64,000 nucleotides of DNA from CAZIKF01 sp964539825 (GTDB lineage Bacteria; Muiribacteriota; UBA6191), in assembly GCA_964539825.1 (NCBI GenBank), contig CAZIKF010000012.1, forward strand, positions 55,268 through 119,267, in the 5' to 3' direction. Numbering within the stretch: the first letter of the stretch is position 1; the number at the start of each line of letters is the position of its first letter. The notes under the pieces are model-generated. The model worked only from the letters and a program-made list of their open reading frames with translations, was not told where the DNA came from and did no database searches. Made by a program: the position numbers and the translations under genes. This document shows, piece after piece, positions 1 through 9,536 of the stretch.

Positions 1-1308
1 ATAGATGGAGGAGATCAATCCCTGAGAGTTGATGATCGGGCACAACTGGAATATATGGCTTTGGAGTGGCGCGGTCAAAATTCGCGGTTTTTTCTTGGAG
101 ATTCTTTTGTGGATGGCTCAGAAATTCTTTTGGATCGAGAACTTCGAGGATTAGTTCATCAAAATCGAACCTGGCTCGGTTCCCATTTTTCTACAGACCT
201 CTATGTAGGGGCTGTACTCCTTCCCATAGAGACTCTTTTTGGGATGGAAACCGACACTCTGGCAGTATCGGGTGTAAAAGTAGAGAAAAAGCTAGGAAAT
301 GAGCGCTCTGTTTCCATAGGTTACCAGGTGGCCAGGGAATTAGATGCGTCCAGGGGAAGGGAGTCGAGGCTGCTTAGCTTCGGGCATGATGCCCTTCTCG
401 CGGAAAATTTGAGACTGAGCACTGAAGTACTCTCTAGTTATGGAGACCGGACCCGTGACCTGTACCAATCTTCCTTCGCTGCGGATCTTCGACTGGACTA
501 TAAGTACCGTGGAGATTTGGCTTTTCTCCACTACTCAAGATTTGGAAAGGATTTCTTTTCTCCATCCGGTCTTGACCTGGAAGACACCACCCAATGGCAG
601 GGGCGGTTTTCCTTTGCCGAAAATTGGGGTGAATGGGATGTGGAAGGGCATTGGATGAGCAATTCATCGGATCCTACCCAGAGTGCCCTGGATGTATTGA
701 GACCCTCCTTTGGACTGCACTTGAATTCCATTCTAGGCAGGCAAGGTTTACATGGCTTTTACCGCTATTATGAAAGTCAGGAGGATGCGACCGATTTATC
801 GAGACTATTCGTTTCCCGTACTCATTGGACCAGGGTACTTAAGAGTGGGTCCAGTGGGCAATTGGAAGCCTGGTACAGGCATCGATATCAAAGAGACCGA
901 GCTCTATCTCCAGGATCTGATCTAGAGACGCAGTGGAATATTAGTGCCCGAGGGTACTACCTCTGGTTTGGCCAGGATCTTTCGCCAGAAATTTTTTACT
1001 CAGAGGAGCGCAAGACCGATTTACTTGGTTTAAGAGATTTGCGAAGACAGGGAGGAGCCCAACTTTCTTTCTCAATCCTGGGTTCAAATCGTGCCTTTGC
1101 CCGATACACAGCCTGGCGCTCCCAGGCCACAGCGGCTCAAAAAAGTAGCAGGGGGAAAATTCTGGATCTGAAATTGGCTCTTCCAATTAGCTCCAATGGC
1201 GGAAAGAAGATCAATCTATCTTACAAGTGGGAAGAACAGGATCTTGCAGATTCTTTATCCTTTAGCGCGTATCGAGAAGCCAGAATTGCCTATGAGAATC
1301 TCTTCTAA
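1..1308 (+). CDS. C-terminal part of a probable outer-membrane beta-barrel protein
   Basis: The reading frame is open from the first base, so the gene begins upstream of the window; the ATG at 55 is probably internal. About 435 residues are visible, rich in aromatic and alternating polar/hydrophobic stretches typical of amphipathic beta strands, with many Tyr/Trp/Arg and no Cys. The protein ends in ARIAYENLF; a terminal Phe with alternating hydrophobics before it is the usual recognition signature of BAM-inserted outer-membrane barrels. No enzymatic motif was recognised. The aminotransferase gene follows 12 nt later on the same strand, so the two may be cotranscribed. The barrel assignment is an inference from composition and the C-terminus; the family is unknown to me. 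Confidence 0.6.
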   Translation: MDGGDQSLRVDDRAQLEYMALEWRGQNSRFFLGDSFVDGSEILLDRELRGLVHQNRTWLGSHFSTDLYVGAVLLPIETLFGMETDTLAVSGVKVEKKLGNERSVSIGYQVARELDASRGRESRLLSFGHDALLAENLRLSTEVLSSYGDRTRDLYQSSFAADLRLDYKYRGDLAFLHYSRFGKDFFSPSGLDLEDTTQWQGRFSFAENWGEWDVEGHWMSNSSDPTQSALDVLRPSFGLHLNSILGRQGLHGFYRYYESQEDATDLSRLFVSRTHWTRVLKSGSSGQLEAWYRHRYQRDRALSPGSDLETQWNISARGYYLWFGQDLSPEIFYSEERKTDLLGLRDLRRQGGAQLSFSILGSNRAFARYTAWRSQATAAQKSSRGKILDLKLALPISSNGGKKINLSYKWEEQDLADSLSFSAYREARIAYENLF

Positions 1309-1320
1309 TATGCTGAAGAG

Positions 1321-2592
1321 ATGGAAGTCAATACACGGTTAAAATCACTGGGGCAATCCTCCACCCTGAGAATTCAAGAAGTTTACCGAGAATTAAGTCA
1401 AGCTGGGGGTGATCTCATTAACTTGGGATTAGGTCAATCTCCTTTTCCTGTTCCCAGTTCCATACAGAGAGCTCTGGCATCTGAAGTACATCGAAAAGAT
1501 TACCTTTCCACCAGCGGGCTGAAGGAACTCAGGCATCTCATCGCCCGCTTTCATCAAAGTCGTGAAGGTGTTAGTCTTTGTGAGGACAGGGTAATCATAG
1601 GTCCTGGATCCAAAGAGATCATTTTTCTCACGCAGCTTTGTCATTCTGGTCCCCTGGTTCTCAATACTCCCTGCTGGGTCACCTATGAACCCCAGGCAAA
1701 GATTCTTGATAAAAAGATTCTCAAGATCCATACACATCAGGAAAACAACTGGAAAATTGATCCTAAAGACCTGGATAATTCTCTTAGCTTAGCATCTGAA
1801 GGATCTGTTCCTGCTCTGCTCATCTTAAACTATCCCAATAATCCTCATGGAGGCGGATATTCGGCCTCAGAGCTGGAAGAATTGGCGAGGGTCTGTGCCA
1901 GGCACAAGGCTATCGTCCTATCCGATGAAATCTATGCAGAAACGAACTTTGAGGGCTCACACACCTCTATTTCCAGGTTTTATCCAGAAGGAACAATTAT
2001 GACTTCCGGACTTTCAAAGTGGTGTGGTGCGGGCGGATGGAGACTCGGATATGGGATTTTCCCTTCCAGGTTGAAAGATTTGTATCGTGCTGTCTGTGCT
2101 GTGGCGAGTGAAACTTTTAGCTCTGTTTGTGCCCCAGTCCAGTACGCGGCTTTGAGGGCGTTTGAGGATAGCGGGGAACTTGAAAGGTATCGCCAGGATA
2201 CCCGCCGTATTTTAGCCGCATTGAGTGATCAATGCTTTCAAATTTTAAAGGGCGCTGGACTACGAGTTTCGCCTGCCGTCGGCTCCTTTTACCTCTTTCC
2301 TGGCTTCTGCGAACATCAAAGTCAATTGGAGTCTTTAGGGCTCTCGTCGGGTAGAGAGATTTGTGAGTATCTCCTGAATAAAAAATTGGTTGCGTCCCTC
2401 CCTGGAGAAGAGTTCGGAAGGGATGGAGCAGAGCTAAATCTGAGGATTTCTCTTGTGGATTTTGATGGAGAAACCGTTTTAGACACCATTGCAAAAGAGG
2501 ATCATCAATGGATTCCTGATCTGAACTGGCTGGAATCCCATTGTCCCCGGGTTCTTGAGGGTTGTAGACGGATCGCGTCTCTGCTCAGTTGA
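1321..2592 (+). CDS. PLP-dependent aminotransferase, class I/II (AspAT fold)
   Basis: A 423-residue fold-type I aminotransferase. Visible family features are the NYPNNPHGG segment (PLP/substrate Asn), SDEIYAE (the Asp that contacts the pyridine nitrogen) and SGLSKWCGAGGWRLGY, where K233 should be the Schiff-base lysine. These proteins transfer amino groups between amino acids and 2-oxoacids in the cytosol; the substrate cannot be read from sequence, although the SK.....WRLGY context fits aspartate/aromatic/alanine-type members. The ATG at 1321 lies 12 nt after the preceding stop with a weak GAAGAG-like site. Its 3' end overlaps the convergent lipoprotein gene by 8 bp. Confidence 0.9.
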   Translation: MEVNTRLKSLGQSSTLRIQEVYRELSQAGGDLINLGLGQSPFPVPSSIQRALASEVHRKDYLSTSGLKELRHLIARFHQSREGVSLCEDRVIIGPGSKEIIFLTQLCHSGPLVLNTPCWVTYEPQAKILDKKILKIHTHQENNWKIDPKDLDNSLSLASEGSVPALLILNYPNNPHGGGYSASELEELARVCARHKAIVLSDEIYAETNFEGSHTSISRFYPEGTIMTSGLSKWCGAGGWRLGYGIFPSRLKDLYRAVCAVASETFSSVCAPVQYAALRAFEDSGELERYRQDTRRILAALSDQCFQILKGAGLRVSPAVGSFYLFPGFCEHQSQLESLGLSSGREICEYLLNKKLVASLPGEEFGRDGAELNLRISLVDFDGETVLDTIAKEDHQWIPDLNWLESHCPRVLEGCRRIASLLS

Positions 2593-4429
2593 GGATTTCA
2601 GGCCCGAAAGCGGAGGGGAGAAGCTTATAAAATCGTGGCTGAGCCAGGGAGGATTCCCGCGAGTAGAAGGTCACCAGTTGGTCATCACGAATGACTCCTG
2701 TCCAGTTTCCAAGAAAGACCTGGGAAAAGGTACGAGGATTTTGTTCATGAAATTCTTTAGAGACCCAAAGAATTCTCTTCCCATCTGGAGATACCTGCGC
2801 ATGATGCTCCACTTCTCCATTTCTTAGGAGTAGACGAGTGAGAAACCCTCCCGGTGTGGGATTGGAGCTATAAAGAAAAAACCTCTTATCTCCAGTGCTG
2901 AGAACCTTTGCTTTTTCATAGAGTAGAACACCTGATTGTGGGTCCCAGGAAGGGTTAAGGTCCTCAAAAACATCATTTGTGACCTGAATTACAGTAAGTT
3001 TATCCAGGCGCTCGAAATCGGCCTGGCTCAGTACCAGGTTGCGTCCCAGAAGGTTGTCTCTGTTTACATCTACCGGAGCCACAAATAGCTCATTGGAGCT
3101 CTCATCACAACTCCGTTTGCAGACTGTCGGACGAGCTGTTGTGCATCCGCTGGGACGAGCCAGGAAGGCTACCTGCTGTCCAGAGCCTGACCAGCGAGGA
3201 GCAGAAAATATCATTTCACACTCCGCCGGTGAATTCAAAGCGTCAAAAAAACCAGTATTAGAATAATTTGGAGAGGAATACCCAAAAGAGACACCTGCAT
3301 TGGAATTGAAGGCCACATTATCATCAAAGACACCCTGGTCAAAAAAATGCAGAAACTGGTTGATACAGGGAAAGGCAGGAGTCGAGTTTACACAGACAAA
3401 GTTGAAATATTCATTGAGTTGATTGCGATAAAAAGCAGCTTCTGCGAAGACCACGGGAATCTTTGCCGGTAAACCTGTAAGTGGGTCGTTAATCGGTAGA
3501 CCGGTCAGGGGATCGGTGAAGGGAAGGGGGGCTCCAGTTGCAGGGTCTCGAAGACCCAGGGCACCTCCTGATTCAGAGAATCCAGGTACAATCGGTAAGG
3601 TTGTTGGGGCAGAATTTTGTTCATTTCTCTGATCGATTTTCAAGACCGTTCGACCAGTGGAGTCTTTCAGGATCAACGCCTTGTCTCGGATGAGTTTTGA
3701 CCTTGTAGTATCCGCGCTATCTACAAATGCGATAGAAATTTCACCATCCTGCAAAAAGGCAAATCGCTTTCCGTCGGGAGAATAGGTTGGATCCGTTGTA
3801 TCAAGGATCGCATCCTCAACGAGAACCTCCAGTATTTGGGTTGAGAGTTGGTACTTATAGATCTTAAAAGGTAGTAAGGGTTCCTTTGCGCTAAAGAGAA
3901 TCTCCTCTGGTACTCGTGGATTCCAATCCATGGATTCGATCTCAAGGAAGCTGCGAGGAGCATTTTGGAGGATACCCTCATAAAACTCTGGAGCCTGGTT
4001 ATTGAGCAGCTTCTTGGACAGGAAATTACTGCCCTCCCGAAAACTGAAATCTTCAGCTCCTCTTGATGTGGTACCAAAAGTGAGATCCACACTGACAACA
4101 TCCGTACTTATCGTATCCACCTCAATGGAGGCCGAATATTGTCCCTCCCGGGCGATGAGTTGAAACTGTCCGCGTCCCAGGGAATCGAAGAAAAAATTAC
4201 CTTCCGTATCCGATTCAACCTGGATGAATCCAGGATTGGCTTGAATCACTGCTCCGCTTACAAATTCACCCTGGTCCAGGTTGAAAAGGGACCCAAAGAC
4301 TATAGATCTCGAACTGTCCTGGCGAGAAGCCACCAGGGATGGAAGTTTTTCCTTGGAGCAACCTGCCAGAATCGCCAGTATCAGGCATGCGAAGAGTGGA
4401 TTGAAGAGAGAGCGGGCAGAGCAATTCAC
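2585..4429 (-). CDS. Lipoprotein with carboxypeptidase-regulatory-like domain and TolB/PD40-type propeller repeats
   Basis: 614 residues. The N-terminus has a short basic region, a hydrophobic stretch and a LAGC lipobox, so it is predicted to be a lipid-anchored envelope protein. Residues ~40-120 resemble a carboxypeptidase-regulatory (transthyretin-like) beta domain (VSGAVIQANPG...VESDTEGNFFF). The remainder carries PD40/TolB-like blades, e.g. YSPDGKRFAFL, APRWSGSGQQVAFLA, PSWDPQSGVLLYEK and SPDGKRILWVS, separated by long inserts. The start codon is GTG (4427-4429): an in-frame TAA lies just upstream, so no earlier start is possible, and an AAGAGG motif abuts it. The gene is convergent with the aminotransferase and divergent from rpsB. 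A scaffold or sensing role is possible; no partner (Tol/Pal) is nearby. Confidence 0.75.
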   Translation of the reverse strand: MNCSARSLFNPLFACLILAILAGCSKEKLPSLVASRQDSSRSIVFGSLFNLDQGEFVSGAVIQANPGFIQVESDTEGNFFFDSLGRGQFQLIAREGQYSASIEVDTISTDVVSVDLTFGTTSRGAEDFSFREGSNFLSKKLLNNQAPEFYEGILQNAPRSFLEIESMDWNPRVPEEILFSAKEPLLPFKIYKYQLSTQILEVLVEDAILDTTDPTYSPDGKRFAFLQDGEISIAFVDSADTTRSKLIRDKALILKDSTGRTVLKIDQRNEQNSAPTTLPIVPGFSESGGALGLRDPATGAPLPFTDPLTGLPINDPLTGLPAKIPVVFAEAAFYRNQLNEYFNFVCVNSTPAFPCINQFLHFFDQGVFDDNVAFNSNAGVSFGYSSPNYSNTGFFDALNSPAECEMIFSAPRWSGSGQQVAFLARPSGCTTARPTVCKRSCDESSNELFVAPVDVNRDNLLGRNLVLSQADFERLDKLTVIQVTNDVFEDLNPSWDPQSGVLLYEKAKVLSTGDKRFFLYSSNPTPGGFLTRLLLRNGEVEHHAQVSPDGKRILWVSKEFHEQNPRTFSQVFLGNWTGVIRDDQLVTFYSRESSLAQPRFYKLLPSAFGPEILN

Positions 4430-4639
4430 CTCTTAATTCTCGGAACTGAAGATCAAACTCTAGATTCCCTTGAGAAGGCTAATAAACTCATGCAGTCAAG
4501 AGTAAACATTTTTCTCTGATTATTCATAAAAAATGCCTTTTGCCTGGATATTATGTCCATGAGCCGTGCCCGATTTCATCGATCACCGAGAATTAGTGGA
4601 TCAACCCACCTCATGTTGGCTTCAAAGTAGCCCTGATAT

Positions 4640-4668
4640 TTGACTTTAGGGAGTAACTTTCCTATCAT
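4640..4668 (+). promoter_or_regulatory. Predicted sigma-70-type promoter of the rpsB operon
   Basis: TTGACT (4640-4645), a 17-nt spacer, then TATCAT (4663-4668). Transcription would start near 4675 and leave a leader of about 105 nt before rpsB. The 4430-4781 gap otherwise shows no gene. S2 leaders are autoregulatory in some bacteria, but I did not recognise a known S2-binding structure here. Confidence 0.6.
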
Positions 4669-4781
4669 GTCGGCCTAAAATTTCATAGTAGAATCTTCAG
4701 ATATTGGCTTCGAGCTCGGTGATTCCCAGGAATTCGCTTGAAACGTCTGAAGAGGATTCAAACCAAATAGGAGTTCCTTTC

Positions 4782-5507
4782 ATGTTAAGTACAGTTTCAA
4801 TTAAAAATCTTCTGGAAGCAGGAGTACATTTTGGTCATCAAACTCGCAAATGGGATCCGAGAATGGCTCCCTATATTTATACCAAGAGAAATGAAATTCA
4901 CATTCTTGACCTTCAAAAGACCGTTAAGCTGATTTTGAAGGCCTGTGATCGAATCAAGAAAGTAGCTGAACAAGGCGGCAATATTCTCTTCGTTTCGACA
5001 AAACGTCAAGCGCAGGAAATCGTTCGTGAGGCTGCAGAAAGAGCTGGAGTTCATTATGTGAATCACCGTTGGCTTGGCGGTACGTTGACAAATTTTAATA
5101 CCATTCGGCAAAGAATCAATCATCTCAAGAAATTGGAGAGAATGATTGAAGTCGGGGATATGGAGCTGCTGGGGAAAAAAGAGCGCGCTAGAAGAATGCG
5201 TGAGCTGAAGAATTTGTCGAGGAACTTGAATGGAATCCGTGAAATGGACGGCACTCCGGACATTGTGTTTCTTGTGGACCCTAGCAGGGAACATCTGGCG
5301 GTGGATGAGTGCGTCAAGCTCAAAATTCCAATCGTCGCTATTACAGATTCCAATTGTGACCCGAGCCCGATCCAGTTTGTAATTCCGGGAAACGATGATG
5401 CGATTCGTTCCATTAAACTAATTGTTAACTATCTTACCGATGCTATCGTGGAAGGTAAGGAGCTTAGTCGAGCAACCCAGGAAAAAGAAGAAGTCGCGGT
5501 CAGCTAG
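4782..5507 (+). CDS. rpsB: 30S ribosomal protein S2
   Basis: 241 residues, the normal length for S2. The N-terminus reads TVSIKNLLEAGVHFGHQTRK, the family hallmark, followed by the conserved RWLGGTLTNF block. S2 binds late on the head/back of the small subunit and is needed for S1 association. The ATG at 4782 was chosen over an upstream in-frame start at 4704 because an AGGAG motif sits 7 nt before it and the S2 homology begins there. It heads the conserved rpsB-tsf-pyrH-frr order, 29 nt upstream of tsf. Confidence 0.97.
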   Translation: MLSTVSIKNLLEAGVHFGHQTRKWDPRMAPYIYTKRNEIHILDLQKTVKLILKACDRIKKVAEQGGNILFVSTKRQAQEIVREAAERAGVHYVNHRWLGGTLTNFNTIRQRINHLKKLERMIEVGDMELLGKKERARRMRELKNLSRNLNGIREMDGTPDIVFLVDPSREHLAVDECVKLKIPIVAITDSNCDPSPIQFVIPGNDDAIRSIKLIVNYLTDAIVEGKELSRATQEKEEVAVS

Positions 5508-5536
5508 TCCGGGTTTTCTTGAAAAAAGGATAGACC

Positions 5537-6457
5537 ATGAGTGTGAATCTCGCAGATGTAAGGGTATTAAGAGAGAAATCAGGGGCTGGGATGCTTGCTT
5601 GCAAAAATGCATTAGCAAGTGCTGAGGGTGATATCGAAGCGGCGATGGTTTTTCTTCGCAAGAAGGGACTGGCTGCTGCAGGTAAAAAGGCAGGCAGGGT
5701 TGCGGCCGAGGGGCTGGTTCATGCCGTCGTGAACAACTCTCAGACCGCTGGTGTTCTGCTCGAAATAAATTGTGAAACTGATTTTGTTGCTAAGACAGAT
5801 CAATTTCGTGATCTCACTGAAAAACTGGGTACTATCATTCTTGAAAAGCTCCCAGAAGACCCGGCAGCTTTATTGGCAATTGATCTACCTGATGGCTCCG
5901 TTGAATCCTTTATCAATGAGAAAATCTCAGTGACAGGTGAAAAGATTGAGGTCAGAAGATTTCAGACTTTCACCAGGGAACAGGGAGTGGTGAATTCCTA
6001 TATCCATTCCGGTGGTGGGATCGGGGTCTTACTGGATCTAAAAGTTGGTAGACAAGATGTCTGCTCCCACGAAAAAATGGTGGAACTCTATTCGGATCTT
6101 GCCATGCATGTGGCCGCATCAGCCCCGCAATATTTGAGCCGGAATGACATTCCTGAAGCGATAGTTGCCAAAGAAATTGAAATATACAAAGAGCAGCTTC
6201 GGCAAGAAGGTAAAAAGGAAGAAATTTTGGAAAAAATTTCCCTTGGAAAGCTGAATAAATTCTTCCAGGAGAACTGTTTACTTGAACAGCCTTTCGTAAA
6301 AGACGGAAAGGTGAAAATCAAGGAATTGGTGCAGTCTGTTGGCAAGAGCCTGGAGACAGAAATTGAGATTGCGGCTTTCAGCAGATTTGTACGTGGAGAA
6401 GGAATTGAAAAACGGCAGGACGACTTCGCCGGCGAAGTACTCGCTACAGCGCGTTGA
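5537..6457 (+). CDS. tsf: Elongation factor Ts
   Basis: 306 residues. The N-terminal UBA-like domain (VRVLREKSGAGMLACKNAL) is followed by the INCETDFVAKTDQF motif that inserts into EF-Tu to expel GDP. The C-terminal half holds the two dimerisation/core subdomains. The protein is the guanine-nucleotide exchange factor for EF-Tu in the cytosol. An AAAGGAT ribosome-binding site precedes the ATG. It is cotranscribed with rpsB and pyrH by position. Confidence 0.97.
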   Translation: MSVNLADVRVLREKSGAGMLACKNALASAEGDIEAAMVFLRKKGLAAAGKKAGRVAAEGLVHAVVNNSQTAGVLLEINCETDFVAKTDQFRDLTEKLGTIILEKLPEDPAALLAIDLPDGSVESFINEKISVTGEKIEVRRFQTFTREQGVVNSYIHSGGGIGVLLDLKVGRQDVCSHEKMVELYSDLAMHVAASAPQYLSRNDIPEAIVAKEIEIYKEQLRQEGKKEEILEKISLGKLNKFFQENCLLEQPFVKDGKVKIKELVQSVGKSLETEIEIAAFSRFVRGEGIEKRQDDFAGEVLATAR

Positions 6458-6477
6458 GTCCTCTCCGAACTCGGAGA

Positions 6478-7176
6478 ATGAAGCGAATCTTACTAAAATT
6501 GAGCGGTGAGGCCCTTGGTGGTAACCAGGGGCATGGCTTCAAGAGTGAAATTCTAAAAAGTATTGGTCAGCAGATTAGGGACGCTGTTCATCAGGAGATC
6601 GAAATAGGGCTTGTAGTGGGCGGAGGAAATCTCTTCCGAGGAGTCCAGGGAATGTCCGAAGGATTGGATCGGAATTCTGGAGATCTGATGGGGATGCTGG
6701 CGACGGTGATGAATGCCCTGGCTCTGAGGGGAGTTTTTACTTCCCTGGGACTGTCCGTGCAAGTTCAGTCAGCTTTCGAGGTGGGGTCCTTTGTAGAGGG
6801 ATTTAGCGTATTTAAAGCCCGAGAATATTTGTCCTCCGGAAATGTGGTTATATTCTGCGGTGGAACTGGAAATCCTTTTTTTACAACAGATTCAGCTGCC
6901 GCATTGCGTGCCGCTGAAATTGGAGCGGATCTCCTGATCAAGGGTACCAAAGTAGATGGAGTCTACGATAAGGACCCGGTGACTAATCCAGGAGCTAAAA
7001 AATATCGTCATCTAAATTACCAAACCGTATTAGAAAAACGTTTAGCGGTTATGGATTTAACCGCGATCACTCTATGTCAGGAGAATAAAATTCCTATTCG
7101 GGTCGTTGACATTATGGATGGGAATCCCATTTTGAGATTGGCAGAGGGAGAGGAAATTGGTACTTTGATATCGTAA
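6478..7176 (+). CDS. pyrH: UMP kinase
   Basis: 232 residues of the amino-acid-kinase fold; converts UMP to UDP for RNA, DNA and cell-wall nucleotide sugars. The N-terminus MKRILLKLSGEAL is the canonical start of bacterial PyrH and fixes the ATG at 6478. A TTG eight codons upstream overlaps the tsf stop but lacks a Shine-Dalgarno site. Also visible are VVGGGNLFRG, the GGTGNPFFTTDSAAALRAAE block and the DLLIKGTKVDGVYDKDP ATP-site segment. The GGAG before the chosen ATG is very close (1 nt), so coupling to tsf termination is likely. Confidence 0.95.
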   Translation: MKRILLKLSGEALGGNQGHGFKSEILKSIGQQIRDAVHQEIEIGLVVGGGNLFRGVQGMSEGLDRNSGDLMGMLATVMNALALRGVFTSLGLSVQVQSAFEVGSFVEGFSVFKAREYLSSGNVVIFCGGTGNPFFTTDSAAALRAAEIGADLLIKGTKVDGVYDKDPVTNPGAKKYRHLNYQTVLEKRLAVMDLTAITLCQENKIPIRVVDIMDGNPILRLAEGEEIGTLIS

Positions 7177-7210
7177 ACTCCCAGGGAGTGAACACAAAAG
7201 AGGGGCAATT

Positions 7211-7771
7211 ATGCCAATTGATGAAATTCTTTTTGAAATGGAAGAAAAGACGGAAAAGACGATTGAGTCCTTTATTTCAGCCTTACAAAGTTTGAGAACA
7301 GGACGAGCTACTCCCATATTAGTAGATAAGATCAAGGTGGAAAGTTATGGTGTCATGACTCCTCTCAAAGCAGTTGCGTCTTTGTCGGTTCCTGAACCTA
7401 GAATCCTGGCAATTCAGCCATGGGACAAGCAGATGCTGGCACCTATTGAGAAGGCGATTTTGGCTTCTGATCTTGGAATTACCCCTGCTAATGATGGCGA
7501 CTATATCCGTCTCATCATGCCGGAAATGACGGAAGACCGCCGCAAAGATATGGTTAAGTTAGCCCGTACCAGGTCAGAGGATGCGAAGGTATCCATTCGT
7601 AATGCCAGGCGCGACGCAAATACTCAGCTAAAGAAACTAGAGAGAGATAAGGTAATCACTGAAGATGAATCCAAGGGACATCAGAAATCAGTGCAGGACT
7701 TGACGGACCAGTACATTCTCAAGGTTGAGAATATCCTGCAATCCAAAGAAAAAGATATTCTCGAAATCTAG
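7211..7771 (+). CDS. frr: Ribosome recycling factor
   Basis: 186 residues, the standard RRF length. It carries the SLRTGRATP segment of domain I, the domain II beta region and the PEMTEDRRKDMVKLAR motif of the long helix. RRF splits post-termination ribosomes together with EF-G. An AGAGGGG site lies upstream of the ATG. It is the last gene of the rpsB-tsf-pyrH-frr run; a 185-nt gap with a small hairpin follows. Confidence 0.97.
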   Translation: MPIDEILFEMEEKTEKTIESFISALQSLRTGRATPILVDKIKVESYGVMTPLKAVASLSVPEPRILAIQPWDKQMLAPIEKAILASDLGITPANDGDYIRLIMPEMTEDRRKDMVKLARTRSEDAKVSIRNARRDANTQLKKLERDKVITEDESKGHQKSVQDLTDQYILKVENILQSKEKDILEI

Positions 7772-7800
7772 AATTCAACTTTCCTTAGTTCAGATAACCC

Positions 7801-7817
7801 TGGAATTCTCAATTCCA
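7801..7817. repeat. Short perfect inverted repeat after frr
   Basis: TGGAATT-CTC-AATTCCA, a 7-bp stem with a 3-nt loop, followed by TGGTTT. It could be a weak terminator of the frr transcript, but there is no good U tract. Confidence 0.3.
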
Positions 7818-7956
7818 TGGTTTGAAGTACTTGCGTGATCCACCGTATTGAATAATACTGAAAGAACGACATTCTAAATTTTTTGTTTTATTGTCTACTT
7901 AAATTTTCCTGACAAAGCAGATTGGGTAGCTTTGTTTCCGTGGAGCTGGAGACAGA

Positions 7957-8739
7957 ATGGGAGCGGTTTCTGTCGAAGAAATCCGATCAAATTTTAGTTT
8001 ATCTGCTCAAGAAGAGCAGATATTTTCGCGTATAGACTGGAATTCATGTCCTGGCCATATCGCAATCATTATGGATGGAAATGGCAGATGGGCGAAAGAT
8101 CGGGGGGGGCTACGAACTTTTGGACACAAAAAGGGTGTTGATTCTGTCTATGAGGTTGTAGAGGTATGTGGAAAGATTCCCGTGAAATTTGTTACCTTTT
8201 ACGCGTTTTCCACAGAGAATTGGAGTCGCTCCCAGAGCGAAGTCCGCTCACTGATGAAACTGTTTTCAAGTTCTTTGAATAAGTACATTGATCGGTTAGT
8301 TAAGCAGGGCGTGAGGATTCGAATCATCGGGGATCTGGCTGCCATGGGAGAGGAGCTGAAGCATGAATTTGACACCGCCGCCGTCAGAACTGCCAAAAAC
8401 GAGACCATCTGTATGACGCTAGCTATGAATTATTCAGGTCGATGGGATCTTTTAAGAGCGATTCGCGAATTAAGTGTTCAGGTAAAACACGGGGAAATTA
8501 GCCCGGATGAGATCGATGAAGAAGTTCTTTCTAGCTATCTTCATACCAGCTATATGACTGATCCAGAGCTCTTGATTCGTACAAGTGGTGAGCAAAGGCT
8601 TTCCAATTTTCTACTATGGGAATGCGCTTATTCTGAATTTCATTTTACACCGGTTCATTGGCCAGATTTTCGAAGGATTCATCTCTTTGAAGCCATCCTT
8701 GATTACCAGGGAAGACAGCGGAGATTTGGTGGAGCATGA
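7957..8739 (+). CDS. uppS: Isoprenyl transferase (undecaprenyl diphosphate synthase family)
   Basis: 260 residues. Adds isopentenyl units in cis to make the C55 lipid carrier for peptidoglycan and O-antigen synthesis; cytosolic face of the membrane. Visible are IAIIMDGNGRWAK with catalytic D40, FGHKKG, TFYAFSTENWSR and the C-terminal LLIRTSGEQRLSNFLLWE metal/diphosphate motif. The ATG follows GGAG with a 6-nt spacing. It overlaps cdsA by 4 bp (ATGA), so translation is probably coupled. Confidence 0.95.
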   Translation: MGAVSVEEIRSNFSLSAQEEQIFSRIDWNSCPGHIAIIMDGNGRWAKDRGGLRTFGHKKGVDSVYEVVEVCGKIPVKFVTFYAFSTENWSRSQSEVRSLMKLFSSSLNKYIDRLVKQGVRIRIIGDLAAMGEELKHEFDTAAVRTAKNETICMTLAMNYSGRWDLLRAIRELSVQVKHGEISPDEIDEEVLSSYLHTSYMTDPELLIRTSGEQRLSNFLLWECAYSEFHFTPVHWPDFRRIHLFEAILDYQGRQRRFGGA

Positions 8740-9536
8740 TCCTTAGAGCGTTTACAGGTGCGGTTATTGTTGGGCTAATTGTAGCCTCAATCTGGTATGG
8801 GCACCTGACTTTTCAGTGTCTTTGGCTGCTCTTAATGGGAATAGGCTTTTCCGAGGCTCGTGGAATGAATCCGGCACCCTACATGGGAATGACATTCCCA
8901 ATTTGTTCTCTCATCTGGATAGGAAGTTGCGCGGTCTACATCTACAGCGGTTCTCTGACAATTTTGCTATCGGGTCTGTTGTTTTCTCTGTTTCTTTTTT
9001 TTGCATTTGGTATCTCTGATTTTCGTGAAGACTGCAAAGAAGAATATTTCAGGGAATTCTCCAGTTCTTTTCTGCTATTTGGTTATGTAGGAGTCTTTTA
9101 TACCCCTATGTTGTATATAGCCGAGGCCTTTACGCCAGCAAAGAGTTGGTTATTTTTCTTGTTCTTGATCATGTGGTTACAGGATACTTTTGCATACCTT
9201 GGTGGTAGACTCTTTGGTAGGCGGCCGCTAAGTACCCAGTTGAGTCCTAAGAAAACATGGGAGGGGGCATTGGTTGGTTTGATTACCGCCTGCATTATTG
9301 TGGGACTTCTCCATTCCTGGTTTCCAGACCCTGACCCAGCCTCTCTAGTTTTCTTAGCTCTGATAATTGGCCTTGCCGGGCAGGCTGGTGATTTAATGGA
9401 GTCCTTTTTAAAGCGTTCATTTCAAGTCAAAGACTCAGGCATGATTTTTCCTGGTCACGGTGGTGTTCTTGACAGGTTCGACTCGGTGGTTGCCGGCTCC
9501 ATAGTATTTTTAACTCTCGTGATACCAGAAACCTGA
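8736..9536 (+). CDS. cdsA: Phosphatidate cytidylyltransferase (CDP-diacylglycerol synthase)
   Basis: 266 residues with about eight membrane-spanning segments. Makes CDP-diacylglycerol from phosphatidate and CTP, the branch point of phospholipid synthesis. The C-terminal signature is intact: KRSFQVKDSGMIFPGHGG followed by VLDRFD. The start overlaps uppS by 4 bp and the stop overlaps the next start by 1 bp (TGATG), the tight uppS-cdsA-rseP layout common in bacteria. Confidence 0.95.
   Translation: MILRAFTGAVIVGLIVASIWYGHLTFQCLWLLLMGIGFSEARGMNPAPYMGMTFPICSLIWIGSCAVYIYSGSLTILLSGLLFSLFLFFAFGISDFREDCKEEYFREFSSSFLLFGYVGVFYTPMLYIAEAFTPAKSWLFFLFLIMWLQDTFAYLGGRLFGRRPLSTQLSPKKTWEGALVGLITACIIVGLLHSWFPDPDPASLVFLALIIGLAGQAGDLMESFLKRSFQVKDSGMIFPGHGGVLDRFDSVVAGSIVFLTLVIPET

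Noticed and set aside
434..731. Several overlapping short frames on both strands within the beta-barrel gene, and similar ones inside other genes
   Set aside because: They are shadows of the long frames, with no ribosome-binding site or recognisable product.
4704..4781. N-terminal extension of rpsB
   Set aside because: S2 similarity and the AGGAG site place the start at 4782.
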